A program made the position numbers and the translations under genes. A stretch of DNA of 42,112 nt from a virus: the IMG/VR virus record IMGVR_UViG_3300042922_000505, positions 1-42,112 of that record; one strand, 5' to 3'. Shown here one piece after another: positions 16,610 to 24,790 of the stretch. The notes below the pieces were generated by a model, which saw only the letters and a program-made list of their open reading frames with translations, ran no database searches and was not told where the DNA came from. Each line of letters starts with the position of its first letter. The first letter of the stretch is position 1.

Positions 16610-16800
16610 TCACCTCTCTTACTTTCAATATCTTTAATTTCCTGTAGCAAGGTTTTCTTCTCATTTATTAAATTAGCTATAGAAAATCCAGTAAACAAAT
16701 AATCTTTATCTTTTAATTTTTTATTAGATCTAATTTTTCTAAGTTGCTTATCTATTTCCTTAACTCTATCTTTTTTAACTTCTAACATATCAATTTTCAA
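16606..16800 (-). CDS. Small Lys-rich coiled-coil protein, 64 residues
   Basis: Nearly all helical and highly charged (KKDRVKEIDKQLRKIRSNKKLKDKDY ... NEKKTLLQEIKDIE), probably a coiled-coil dimer. First gene after the 460-base repeat array A. Unknown role. Confidence 0.7.
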   Translation of the reverse strand: MKIDMLEVKKDRVKEIDKQLRKIRSNKKLKDKDYLFTGFSIANLINEKKTLLQEIKDIESKRGE

Positions 16801-16818
16801 AGTAAATCACCTCATTTT

Positions 16819-17237
16819 TAATCTCAGAACAAAAAATAACAAGAATATAACAAGAAAATAACAAGTTTTTTAGCTTTTTGTTATCTCTGTAACTATTGAT
16901 ATTACTAGCCTGTAGTAATCTCGTAACAAAATAACAAGATTTTTTATAATATACCCCCTATGTTTATATATAAGAGGTATATATACTCTTTCTCATCATA
17001 AGTATATATATATTTATATTTTTGTTATTTATAATATATATATATATATATATATATAAAGGGTACAGCCATGCGGTCTAAGGCACATAACAAAACTGAT
17101 TTTAATTTTGTTATTTACAGTTTTTAACACCAGCCTTTAGGCATTGGTATAACTGACCTAGAGTACATAACAAAAAAATATTTCATTTTTGTTATTTTTC
17201 TCATGTTTTTGTTATTTTTTTGTGATGAGACAATATT
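16819..17237. repeat. Repeat array A: TAACAA/TTGTTA dyads and AT tract (possible origin or centromere)
   Basis: The gene-free stretch 16801-17262. By hand count it holds seven TAACAA and five TTGTTA hexamers. Two form long dyads with 9-bp or longer arms around a 10-11 base centre (17087-17114 and 17167-17195). Others occur in tandem, as in three ATAACAAG copies near 16840-16875. It also contains a (TA)n tract of about 26 bases (about 17034-17058) and a GC-richer island (GGGTACAGCCATGCGG). A diverged inverted copy lies at 32934-33310; TAACAAAATAACAAGATTTT (16924-16943) is exact in both. Adjacent to the primase-helicase module. Iteron-type replication origin or partition site is inferred. Confidence 0.75.
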
Positions 17238-17262
17238 AGATATAAAATATAGTAATTTTTAA

Positions 17263-17502
17263 CTAATTCCATTTATAACTCCAACCACTTATACATTTTA
17301 GTTCTTTACCATCATATGGATTGTCTGAGTTATAATATGGACTGTTTTTGTCAGCTATTGCGCCTTTCATATCTTGAGCGCTACTTATTTTTCTATAATC
17401 CATTCTATTTTTTAATTTATATTCAACAACATTTCTTGCATTAAATTCGCTATCCGTATCTATGTTATAGGCTGTTCCATCTTCTAAAATAACTATATAC
17501 AT
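17263..17502 (-). CDS. Hypothetical protein, 79 residues
   Basis: Starts at the ATG 17502, which has AAGGAGG nine bases upstream; the longer ORF start lies inside the previous gene. Begins with a beta hairpin (MYIVILEDGTAYNIDTDSEF) and ends YDGKELKCISGWSYKWN. Not recognised. Last gene before array A. Confidence 0.7.
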   Translation of the reverse strand: MYIVILEDGTAYNIDTDSEFNARNVVEYKLKNRMDYRKISSAQDMKGAIADKNSPYYNSDNPYDGKELKCISGWSYKWN

Positions 17503-17518
17503 ATTTTTTATCCTCCTT

Positions 17519-20170
17519 TTATTTAACAACATTAAATATTTTTTGTTCAGCAGCAGTCACCGCCTCAGCCATTAATACGTCTTCGCAATCAACAATTTCT
17601 CCAACATTTAATGCTACTAATTTATTGACGTCATATTCATCGTACCAAGCCTTAGTACCATAACTTAAAGAGTTTTTATCATTATCAGTAAATTGCTTTG
17701 CGTTAGCTTTTAGAATGTAACCTGACTTCTTAGCTTGTTTTCTGAAATCTTTAATCTTCACTAAACTAATATCTAAACTTTGGTAATCTTTTTGATATCT
17801 AAATAAATAATCAACCATCATTTGGCTTCTGATATATACCTTATTTCTATCTTTTGGATCTATTTTGATAGCCTTGTATATTCCGACATAATTACTATCC
17901 TGTAGAATATCATTAAACTTAATTATCATTTGCTCAATAGTGCTATCAGTGTCATCATTGCCGCTTAAAACTTCCTCACGTATGTTTTGTTCAATGCTGG
18001 TATGATAGTCTTCTACAGGCTGTAAACCCTGTTTAATTAGCACCTTATTAAGTAACTCTATACCACATGAAATATTAATCGCTGTGTTAAGTGGTCTATC
18101 TTTTAGAGTAAATTTATCCCTTAAACCAATTCTAAGTAGTTTGTATTCCTCTATAGGCATGTTTAAAACCTCCAAAATTAAGCTTTTACCTAACTTGTTT
18201 AATAATTCTCTATGGTCTTGTAGCCAAAATATTGATTCGCTAGTATCCTTGGTCCTTTCATCTTTACCCATATAGACAATACATGACCTTGTAATTATCG
18301 CTTTTTCACTTCCAGGGATATTTTCTTCGCCTGCAACAATGAGTGGTCTAGTAAGTTTTACATCCTTAACGCCAAATCCTTTATCACCACGACTTATTGG
18401 ATCTCTATCATAAGCACTACGAAATACATTGCTAAGTTCGTCTTTTTTATACTGAGTCATTTTTGACGGTTTAAATTCTTCATATACTATAGGATAATTA
18501 CCAACTGAGAGCTCTTCTTTTATAGAGTGAATTGTTGAGGACATTGTTTTTTTATCGCATTTGGGATAATTAAGAAGTGGCATAAGTACTTTTTCAAGCA
18601 CTGTTGTTTTACCAGTTTGGCTTTCACCTAATAAGAACAAATGATGTAGCTGAGAATCTAGTTCTATATTTTGAGCAACTTCTAAAAAACTTATTGTACT
18701 TCCAACTAAAGAAATAGCTTGATTGTAATTTATAAACCCAAATAAATGTTGCATTAACTCCTGGAGCTCTTGCTTTTCTATAGGCTTTATATCTAATATG
18801 TCAATATTGCTATTTTCAGCTACACAACTTCTATCTATATCGCCCGGTGTCAATGTGCCTGTAGATGTAATAATTTTAAAGCTGTTAGTACCTTCTATAG
18901 GTAATATTTTAGTTCCAACATTAATTTCACTATTATCTATTGCTATATATTTATTAACCCAACCCTTAAGTCTTACAAGTTCACCGACATTTATACCAGT
19001 AAAGCTAAAATCCATACCTAGAAAGTTTCTAAAGGTTCTTAAATCATCAAATATCTTACTTTGTCCAACCTTTTCAACTATCTTTCCATCTATGCAGCTC
19101 TTAAGTTTTAATCTTATATTTTGTGTTCCTTCATCAACTCTATCAATCTTATTTGCCTCTAGAATGTTAAAATCGGTTATATAAACTTTTGTAGCTTTCT
19201 CTGGTTCGTTTTCATTTTCGCTTTTACTGAATTTAGTATAGTAAATTCCTCTATCATCCTGTTGAAATTCTTTTTTATTCTTCAAATCAAGTGATCTATC
19301 AAAAGCATTTAATAATTCTCGCTTGGTATGTCCTGCCTCTAGCCAATCAGTAACGTCTGCGCCTTTTCCCATAGATTTAATACCAGGTAAATTTACTATT
19401 TTAAACATTGAAGCAGAATTTATAAAATTCTTTTTAACTGTTTCTAAATATTTAATTCCTGGTTCATCATTATCTGGAATAACTAGTATTTTCATGAATT
19501 CAGATTGCAATAATTTAACGCCTTGCTCTTTGCAACTTTTTATAGAAACTGCTACGTAATTTTTATTTAACAAATGGTTAATTCTATTTGTATCACGTTC
19601 ACCTTCAACGAAAATTAGTTGTTTCCCTTCATTTATGCCTTTAAGTGTATTGTATAGATTGTATGGTAACTCATAATCAAAATTTCGCTTATTGTATATC
19701 TTTCCATCTGCACCTATACTGAAATAAGCCAATTCTTTACTTCCATCTACTTTTTTAAACTTAGCTTTATAATATTTAGCTACATTGTTTTCATCTGCAA
19801 ATCTAAATATACCTAATAATTGCTGACCTTTTCTGAAACTTTGATTATTTATACTCCAATTTATATATTCTTCTATTTTTTCAATCTCAAGTTCAGACTC
19901 GCTTTTCTCTATAGGCAATCCTACATTTGCCCTAGCCTGTACATAATCAGTGCCATTATATTGCATATCAAAATCAATTATGTCACCTGATATATCTTTA
20001 CTAAAGTCTTTAAACTTCCATTTTCCAGCATTATCATCATAATAAATAGAAAAAGATGGGTTTGCATCTAATGGATTAAAAGGTGATTTCATTTTAAAAT
20101 GTCTATCAAATTTTTGCCCTGTACAATGTTCAATATATTCTTTTAAGTCTAGATCTTGTATTTCCATCAA
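17519..20170 (-). CDS. Primase-helicase (CHC2-like/Toprim/P-loop ATPase)
   Basis: 883 residues, the main replication protein. N-terminus (about 25-80) aligns to the CHC2 primase zinc-binding fold (SPFNPLDANPSFSI, SGDIIDFDMQY) but the Cys/His zinc ligands are replaced. Toprim domain about 185-260 with VEGERD (188-193) and IPDNDEPG (231-238), so the metal-binding acids are kept. A linker precedes a superfamily-3/DUF927-like ATPase: Walker A GESQTGKTT (about 515-523), then IVYEEFKPS and R-finger-like arginines. It probably primes and unwinds at the phage origin and recruits host polymerase, because no phage polymerase is present. Overlaps the HNH gene by 4 bases. Confidence 0.88.
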   Translation of the reverse strand: MMEIQDLDLKEYIEHCTGQKFDRHFKMKSPFNPLDANPSFSIYYDDNAGKWKFKDFSKDISGDIIDFDMQYNGTDYVQARANVGLPIEKSESELEIEKIEEYINWSINNQSFRKGQQLLGIFRFADENNVAKYYKAKFKKVDGSKELAYFSIGADGKIYNKRNFDYELPYNLYNTLKGINEGKQLIFVEGERDTNRINHLLNKNYVAVSIKSCKEQGVKLLQSEFMKILVIPDNDEPGIKYLETVKKNFINSASMFKIVNLPGIKSMGKGADVTDWLEAGHTKRELLNAFDRSLDLKNKKEFQQDDRGIYYTKFSKSENENEPEKATKVYITDFNILEANKIDRVDEGTQNIRLKLKSCIDGKIVEKVGQSKIFDDLRTFRNFLGMDFSFTGINVGELVRLKGWVNKYIAIDNSEINVGTKILPIEGTNSFKIITSTGTLTPGDIDRSCVAENSNIDILDIKPIEKQELQELMQHLFGFINYNQAISLVGSTISFLEVAQNIELDSQLHHLFLLGESQTGKTTVLEKVLMPLLNYPKCDKKTMSSTIHSIKEELSVGNYPIVYEEFKPSKMTQYKKDELSNVFRSAYDRDPISRGDKGFGVKDVKLTRPLIVAGEENIPGSEKAIITRSCIVYMGKDERTKDTSESIFWLQDHRELLNKLGKSLILEVLNMPIEEYKLLRIGLRDKFTLKDRPLNTAINISCGIELLNKVLIKQGLQPVEDYHTSIEQNIREEVLSGNDDTDSTIEQMIIKFNDILQDSNYVGIYKAIKIDPKDRNKVYIRSQMMVDYLFRYQKDYQSLDISLVKIKDFRKQAKKSGYILKANAKQFTDNDKNSLSYGTKAWYDEYDVNKLVALNVGEIVDCEDVLMAEAVTAAEQKIFNVVK

Positions 20171-20775
20171 CTCACCTCATTTGCATATTTCCATATATAA
20201 CCCTTATATTGTTCATATAATCCATGACAACAATGCCATACACATGATTGATTAAATCCATTTCTTCCACATTCTTTTGTACTATTCCAGGTTTTTATTA
20301 AATTCATGTTTAAATCATATTGATGAACTTTTTTACTAAGCCTTTTTCTTGTTTTTTCAGCATTTATTTTAAATATTTCTTTACTATAATCTATAGGTTT
20401 TCTGTTTTTATAATCAATATTATTTGTTATTCTTTCATGAAGATTATTATAATTCATGTTGTATTTATGAGTACACCACTCTAAGTTATCAACAAAATTA
20501 TTAGCTTTGCATTCATCTTTATGGTTTATACATGGATAATTATTAGGGTTAGGAATAAAGGCTTTAGCCACTAATCTATGAACTAAAAATCTTTTGACTT
20601 TATCATTCTTAGATAAGGTTATTGCTTTGTATCCATTATTCATAATAAATGGTTTTCTTATTAGATTTTTGGTAAAACTATAAACTCTACCTAAATCACT
20701 AATTTTATATAATCCTTCATACCCTTCGATATCTCTCCAAATCTCTTGCTTTTGGTTCAAATCTAATATATTCAT
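20167..20775 (-). CDS. HNH homing endonuclease (NUMOD4-HNH) 1
   Basis: 202 residues. NUMOD4 DNA-binding start (EIWRDIEGYEGLYKISDLGRV, about 11-31), HNH core (VHRLVAKAFIPNP...NHKDE..ANN..NLEWCTHKYN, about 65-106) and a C-terminal NUMOD-like element (WNSTKECGRNGFNQSCVW...GYIW). Free-standing selfish endonuclease of the SPO1 type. No good ribosome site is seen; two adjacent palindromes (20779-20805) overlap its upstream region. It is about 33% identical by eye to the second HNH 500 bases upstream. Confidence 0.9.
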   Translation of the reverse strand: MNILDLNQKQEIWRDIEGYEGLYKISDLGRVYSFTKNLIRKPFIMNNGYKAITLSKNDKVKRFLVHRLVAKAFIPNPNNYPCINHKDECKANNFVDNLEWCTHKYNMNYNNLHERITNNIDYKNRKPIDYSKEIFKINAEKTRKRLSKKVHQYDLNMNLIKTWNSTKECGRNGFNQSCVWHCCHGLYEQYKGYIWKYANEVS

Positions 20776-20778
20776 CTT

Positions 20779-20805
20779 CGTTCACGTCTGAACGATACCG
20801 GTATC
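20779..20805. repeat. Two abutting palindromes upstream of HNH 1
   Basis: CGTTCA-CGTC-TGAACG (20779-20794) and the perfect 12-mer GATACCGGTATC (20794-20805) share one base. They are much more GC-rich than the surroundings and lie at the 5' junction of the homing endonuclease gene. Could be an insertion scar, a protein binding site, or a terminator-like hairpin; no T-run follows. Confidence 0.55.
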
Positions 20806-20836
20806 TTTTATCTAGAATTATTCATTAACTCCTTTC

Positions 20837-21115
20837 TTAAATTTTAAATCCGTTCCAAATTTCATCCTCTGTCATATTTCTATAGAGTAAAGACTCTATT
20901 TGCTTTTTAGTTGTACTTAAATCAGCTATTAACTCATTGAACAGCCCAAAAGTATCAAGCCACATTCCACCTTCTCTTACAATGTACTTATTATTTTTAT
21001 CTTTTAAAGGCGTTGAACATTGTATAAAATTATGTGTCTTTAGGTATTCTGTGGCTTTTTTATCTCTAGCTAATAACTTGTTATATTTTTTCTTAAGATC
21101 AATTAAACCTTCCAT
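20837..21115 (-). CDS. Hypothetical helical protein, 92 residues
   Basis: Basic helical start (LIDLKKKYNKLLARDKKATEYLKTHNF), a short YIVREGGMWLD segment, and a second helix (LIADLSTTKKQIESLLYRN). Not recognised. Its start overlaps the 3' end of the broken gene at 21103-21258 by 13 bases, and it is separated from the primase by the HNH insertion. Confidence 0.7.
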   Translation of the reverse strand: MEGLIDLKKKYNKLLARDKKATEYLKTHNFIQCSTPLKDKNNKYIVREGGMWLDTFGLFNELIADLSTTKKQIESLLYRNMTEDEIWNGFKI

Positions 21116-21258
21116 ACATTCACCTTATTTTTACTCTTTTGATGAAGCGATTTCTTATTGCCTGTACGCTTAACTTCAACTTCTATAGGCTTATCAGTTC
21201 TTAGCCTTAAGAGTGTATTTTTAACAGCTTGGTCTATTATTTAATTCACGCTTCGCAT
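21103..21258 (-). pseudogene. Small gene with in-frame ochre stop at codon 6
   Basis: An ATG at 21258 has GGAGTG seven bases upstream. Codons 1-5 (Met-Arg-Ser-Val-Asn) are followed by TAA (21241-21243), after which the same frame stays open for 45 codons: a helix (DQAVKNTLLRLRTDKPIEVEV) then a Lys-rich stretch ending VNVWKV. There is no ATG, GTG or TTG restart with a ribosome site. It looks like a real basic early gene inactivated by a nonsense mutation, immediately downstream of an HNH endonuclease gene, whose insertion may have affected it. Programmed readthrough is a less likely alternative. Confidence 0.6.
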
Positions 21259-21262
21259 TTAA

Positions 21263-21793
21263 TCACACTCCGATAATATTTTTATAATCATCACAGTAAT
21301 ACCATTTATACCCTTTGTAACTTTCTTTTTCGCCTTTTAAGCACATTAGAATAAATTTATAATAAAATTTATTATTTATAGCTTCTCTTCCTGACTCAAA
21401 TTCTCTTTTTTCTCCTGTAATAACATCTACAGCAACTAAAGGCTTTACTCTTGTTAATCTTCTTCTAGCTTGTGCTGTTCCGTGATTAATGTTATGTTTC
21501 TGAGTACACCACTCTAAATTTTCAATATTATTATTTTGGGGATTTTCGTCAATATGGTTTACTATATTAAAATTATTCGGATTGGGTATAAAAGTTTGTG
21601 CAACTAAACGGTGTACCCTAATAATTTCTCCTTTTGACTTTTTATACAAAATAACTTTGTAATAGCCATACTTATCTGTTTGCTGTTTTAAAATCAAATT
21701 ACTTTTTATGCTTCTTACTCTTCCTGCATTACTTACTTGATATTCACCTTCATATCCTTGTATATCATTCCAAACTTCTTCCAATAAAATCAC
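21263..21793 (-). CDS. HNH homing endonuclease (NUMOD4-HNH) 2
   Basis: About 176 residues (GTG at 21793; a TTG at 21784 is better spaced from the AAGGAAGTG site and may be the true start). NUMOD4 (EVWNDIQGYEGEYQVSNAGRV, about 6-26), HNH core (VHRLVAQTFIPNP...NHIDENPQNNN..NLEWCTQKHN, about 60-101) and a C-terminal GYKWYYCDD element. A second, diverged copy of the same endonuclease class within 1 kb, consistent with this early stretch being a hot spot for homing elements. Confidence 0.9.
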   Translation of the reverse strand: MILLEEVWNDIQGYEGEYQVSNAGRVRSIKSNLILKQQTDKYGYYKVILYKKSKGEIIRVHRLVAQTFIPNPNNFNIVNHIDENPQNNNIENLEWCTQKHNINHGTAQARRRLTRVKPLVAVDVITGEKREFESGREAINNKFYYKFILMCLKGEKESYKGYKWYYCDDYKNIIGV

Positions 21794-21797
21794 TTCC

Positions 21798-22265
21798 TTA
21801 AATTTTATAAGAAAATTTGCAATTCCCTAAATCCTCAGTTTCATCAAAAGGTATTATTTCTTGAGCATCAAAGTGCCTATAGAGGTCACACTCTTTAAAG
21901 CACTTTGTACAGTTTTGGCAATTTAAGTCCATGGTTATTTCTACTAAGTCAAAATACTCTTTGCTATCTTCATAAGCTGCCTTAAGTTCTGCATCTTTCC
22001 TCTTTTGCAATACTTCTAATTCACTATCAGTTAATACAGTTACTTTTGAGCTTCTAGCAAGCCTAAGGAATTTATCTACATACTTTTGGTCAAGTCTTTT
22101 AAGTAAATGGTCTATAGCCTTAACCATGAAGCTTGTACCACGTCTTAAGTCTGCTAATTCAGCCTTAGTTATTAAATTGCCTTTAGAGAAATGTTCAGTA
22201 AGGTTTTTGGCTGTGCATATTACAACCAGTTCTTTTTCTTCGATATTGTTTAAGTAATCTTTCAT
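21798..22265 (-). CDS. DUF5651-like protein
   Basis: 155 residues. Helical N-terminal two-thirds (AKNLTEHFSKGNLITKAELADLRRG..., KYVDKFLRLARSSKV) then a Cys cluster near the C-terminus (NCQNCTKCFKECDLYRHF ... LGNCKFSY) that fits DUF5651 of clostridial phages. The Cys/His set could bind a metal. Role unknown; located between the XRE-MazG gene and an HNH gene. Confidence 0.75.
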   Translation of the reverse strand: MKDYLNNIEEKELVVICTAKNLTEHFSKGNLITKAELADLRRGTSFMVKAIDHLLKRLDQKYVDKFLRLARSSKVTVLTDSELEVLQKRKDAELKAAYEDSKEYFDLVEITMDLNCQNCTKCFKECDLYRHFDAQEIIPFDETEDLGNCKFSYKI

Positions 22266-22730
22266 TTACCAAACAACTCCTTTAAGCCTCTCAAGCTTTT
22301 CTTTTTTATGATGGTCAATTTCAGCATTACTAAATATTAATCTAAGCTGACTTAGCATTATTTCAACGTCTGCTATTTCTTCATTGATATTTGCACTACT
22401 TTCATTTTTAGTGAAATGTCTTGCTAATGCTGTGCTTAACTCTCCCAACTCTTCTATTGCCTTTATAATTTGCTGATTTTCTCCAAAAGTATTAATTGCC
22501 TTTAGATAGATTTCTTTTTCAATTTTTTCTATAGGCTCGATTGTAATTAACCCACCTATAGGAATATTTAAAGCTTCAGCTATTTTAATTAACATTTCAA
22601 CCCTTGGTTCTCTATGATTATTTTCATAATTTGCTAAGGTAGAAACAGGAATTTCAAGAATTCTAGCAAACTCTTCTTGTCTTAATCCTTTGCTTTTTCT
22701 AGCTTTCTTAATCCTTTCACCTAATGTCAT
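22266..22730 (-). CDS. XRE HTH - MazG-like pyrophosphohydrolase fusion
   Basis: 154 residues with two domains. Residues 1-66 are a complete HTH_3 repressor-type domain (GERIKKARKSKGLRQEEFARIL, STLANYENN.REPR). Residues about 75-150 match the all-alpha MazG-like NTP pyrophosphohydrolase fold with the metal motif EELGEL (about 91-96) and EEIADVEIML, giving E-x2-E then E-x2-D. MazG enzymes hydrolyse (d)NTPs and can lower alarmone signalling. Here the enzyme may be tied to DNA or to a nucleotide-responsive regulator. Start overlaps the upstream gene by 14 bases, so it is not a misjoined ORF. Confidence 0.85.
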   Translation of the reverse strand: MTLGERIKKARKSKGLRQEEFARILEIPVSTLANYENNHREPRVEMLIKIAEALNIPIGGLITIEPIEKIEKEIYLKAINTFGENQQIIKAIEELGELSTALARHFTKNESSANINEEIADVEIMLSQLRLIFSNAEIDHHKKEKLERLKGVVW

Positions 22731-23136
22731 TAGAATCAGCCTCGCTTTCTTTTATATACCATTTGCCTTCTTTGATTATCTGTCTTAATTGAATGCTGCT
22801 ATGATATACTGATAATGCTTCTAGTACATCTGAGAAAGTATTAAAAGAAAGCATTTTATCTTTAATTAACTGATGTTCAACTTTACATTTCTTATCAGAA
22901 TTAACTACTTCCATAAAGCTTACTGGTTGTTGAATTGTAATGAATGTTGCAGTTATATATCTTTCATTTAACATATCAACTGATTGATTGTTTTCTTTAT
23001 AGTAAAAATTTTTACATCCCATTAATGCAATATATAATATTTCTGTTTTAGCAAATGCAAATCTATCTTCAAAAGATACTTCAAATGTTGTCCCTATAGG
23101 CATTTTCATAGCCTCGATTATATTTAACTTACTCAT
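22717..23136 (-). CDS. Hypothetical protein, 139 residues
   Basis: Begins at the ATG 23136, overlapping the nuclease stop (ATGAGTAA); the longer GTG start is inside the nuclease gene. Sequence has a beta-rich part (GTTFEVSFEDRFAFAKTEILYIALMG) and a helical C-terminus (FSDVLEALSVYHSSIQLRQIIKEGKWYI). Not recognised. Coupled to both the ERCC4 nuclease and the XRE-MazG gene. Confidence 0.7.
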   Translation of the reverse strand: MSKLNIIEAMKMPIGTTFEVSFEDRFAFAKTEILYIALMGCKNFYYKENNQSVDMLNERYITATFITIQQPVSFMEVVNSDKKCKVEHQLIKDKMLSFNTFSDVLEALSVYHSSIQLRQIIKEGKWYIKESEADSNDIR

Positions 23137-23761
23137 TAATATCGCTCTCACTTTCTTCTAAATCTTCTTCATCTTCATCAAGGATAAAACCTTTATGCTT
23201 AAACAATGCATAAACATAAGATTGTAATTTATAATAAATTTTGCTCCCCATACACTCTTTAGGCACTGGAATGATTGCTGTATTATATTCAGCTTCAATC
23301 ATTTTATAAAGCCTATTCATAAGAGTAAAAGGATCGTATTCACTTCTATAATTGCCATTACGTAGGTTTATTTCAAAATTAGGATCTTCAATAAAAACTA
23401 GATATTTCATTTCATACATATTAAGATGTGCTAATTCTTTCTTTAGTCTAGCTGCATCCTGTTTTAGATTACCCGCTAATTCATCTATTCCGTTTTTACG
23501 TTCTATAGCAAAATCTCTATCAAAGTAAATATCCCTTGTAAACTCTCCTATAGTACCTTTAGGAATCATACAACTATAATCTCCATAAGTTAGTTTCATT
23601 TTTCTATAGGGTATTTTCTTCTTATCAAAAAAACTTGTAATGTGGCTGTTTTCCTGTTCATTTGTATCAACTAAAACCACGATACTGTTTTTAATCCTAT
23701 CCATTTCTTTATCAGTAAATTTATAACGAATTTTAATCACCTTCTCTTTTAGAGTGAGCAA
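23129..23761 (-). CDS. ERCC4-family nuclease
   Basis: About 210 residues counting from TTG 23761; the only strong ribosome site (AAGGTG) lies before an ATT codon at 23731, so the true start is unclear. ERCC4/XPF nuclease core: VVLVDTNEQ (Asp 32), GDYS (60-63), and the ERK signature FAIERKNGIDELAGNL (87-98). Metal ligands are intact. Followed by a helical region and a very acidic tail (DEDEEDLEESESDINE). Structure-specific endonuclease that could process recombination or replication forks together with the Sak4-like ATPase and SSB-like protein encoded upstream. Confidence 0.85.
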   Translation of the reverse strand: MLTLKEKVIKIRYKFTDKEMDRIKNSIVVLVDTNEQENSHITSFFDKKKIPYRKMKLTYGDYSCMIPKGTIGEFTRDIYFDRDFAIERKNGIDELAGNLKQDAARLKKELAHLNMYEMKYLVFIEDPNFEINLRNGNYRSEYDPFTLMNRLYKMIEAEYNTAIIPVPKECMGSKIYYKLQSYVYALFKHKGFILDEDEEDLEESESDINE

Positions 23762-23797
23762 ATAACACTATTGTTAAATGCTCAAAACTCTTGATTA

Positions 23798-24163
23798 TTA
23801 ATTAAAAAATAATGCTGCTGTACTATTGTAATTAAAACTTGCACGCTTATCTGTCACTAAAGATTCGCTTTGGCAATATGCACCAGCACATACTTGGTCA
23901 CTTTGACAATAACAGTCTGCATTAAGTAAACACCTTTGATTAAGACAACCTTTAGAAGTATTAATATCGTCAGGCACTCTACTTGTTAACTCTAAAGGAT
24001 CTTTAATTCCAAAATAATCTGCTACCTTTTGCATATTTGGAGTAACTTGCTTATAATGTCCATTTTCAATGTTGCTTATAGCTGTTCTTTCAGCTCCGCT
24101 TTCCTTAGACAATTGAACTGTTGATAATCCTTTACTTAACCTTAGTTTTCTTAATAAAATCAT
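23798..24163 (-). CDS. XRE-family regulator with Cys-rich C-terminus
   Basis: 121 residues. N-terminal HTH_3 (LRKLRLSKGLSTVQLSKESGAERTAISNIENGHYKQ..P..Q, about 3-60), then a compact cluster of six Cys within about 26 residues (C-x4-C-x5-C-x-C-x5-C-x4-C, about 73-98). Such clusters bind zinc or an iron-sulphur centre, so DNA binding may respond to metal or redox. It lies inside the recombination operon, not in the lysogeny switch. Target unknown. Confidence 0.8.
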   Translation of the reverse strand: MILLRKLRLSKGLSTVQLSKESGAERTAISNIENGHYKQVTPNMQKVADYFGIKDPLELTSRVPDDINTSKGCLNQRCLLNADCYCQSDQVCAGAYCQSESLVTDKRASFNYNSTAALFFN

Positions 24164-24182
24164 AGCTAATTCCTCCTATAGG

Positions 24183-24788
24183 CTAGAAAGGCATATCGCC
24201 ATCATCTACTGGCGTAATATCCTCATTTGGATTAAATGAATTATTATTGTTACTACCTGGATTTAAAAGTTTATCCTTCGGAGGTTCTATTCCTTGCTTA
24301 ACCGCCTCAATTGTTACCCATTCTTTAAATTTTACAGAGAATTTACTTTCGCCTGTGCTTTGATCTAGATATTCTTCATTTTGAAAAACTCCACCAACCA
24401 ACTTGCCTGCAAAACATTTTTCATAGTTATGAGTGTTAGCACCTTCTAAATCCCAAACAATCTTAAATCCATTATTAGACTTTTCAACTGCTTCATGGAA
24501 TCCTTTTAAAAATCCACTTGGATCTCCATCCGCTGTATAAACTAATTCATCTTTATGACCATTCCAAGGCCATTTTTTGCCCTGTCTAGTATCATTTTTA
24601 AATGCATTTGTGAAGAAATTAGGTTGTATATCGCTTTTATCAGTATCAAAATAAACTGTTACTTTGTCTTTGCCTGCATAAGTTTTGCCTTCTTCAACTT
24701 TTTTAATTACTAGAATGTGCCCTCCTATTTTTAATTTTTCATAACTTCCTGCTGCTTGTACTTCATCATATCCTTTTGGCTTAATCAT
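24183..24788 (-). CDS. SSB-like phage protein with acidic PF tail
   Basis: 201 residues. Starts MIKPKGYDEVQAAGSYEKLKIGGHILVIKKVEE, a pattern of conserved Firmicute phage replication proteins with a predicted OB-like beta core. The C-terminus (ITPVDDGDMPF) matches the acidic tail by which SSB proteins recruit partners. It follows a Sak4-like ATPase by three small genes and precedes an ERCC4 nuclease, so ssDNA binding during replication/recombination is the likely role. Fold is inferred; the tail is directly visible. Confidence 0.75.
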   Translation of the reverse strand: MIKPKGYDEVQAAGSYEKLKIGGHILVIKKVEEGKTYAGKDKVTVYFDTDKSDIQPNFFTNAFKNDTRQGKKWPWNGHKDELVYTADGDPSGFLKGFHEAVEKSNNGFKIVWDLEGANTHNYEKCFAGKLVGGVFQNEEYLDQSTGESKFSVKFKEWVTIEAVKQGIEPPKDKLLNPGSNNNNSFNPNEDITPVDDGDMPF

Positions 24789-24790
24789 AA

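Noticed and set aside
17034-17058. (TA)n tract as a separate microsatellite feature
   Set aside because: Part of array A; not reported separately.
16801-17262. CRISPR array
   Set aside because: Repeated hexamers are too short, irregularly spaced and palindromic; no cas genes.
18798-19184. 128-codon plus-strand ORF
   Set aside because: Shadow of the primase-helicase gene.
20779-20794. LexA box upstream of HNH 1
   Set aside because: Half-sites are in the opposite order (CGTTC-N6-GAACG) to the SOS consensus.
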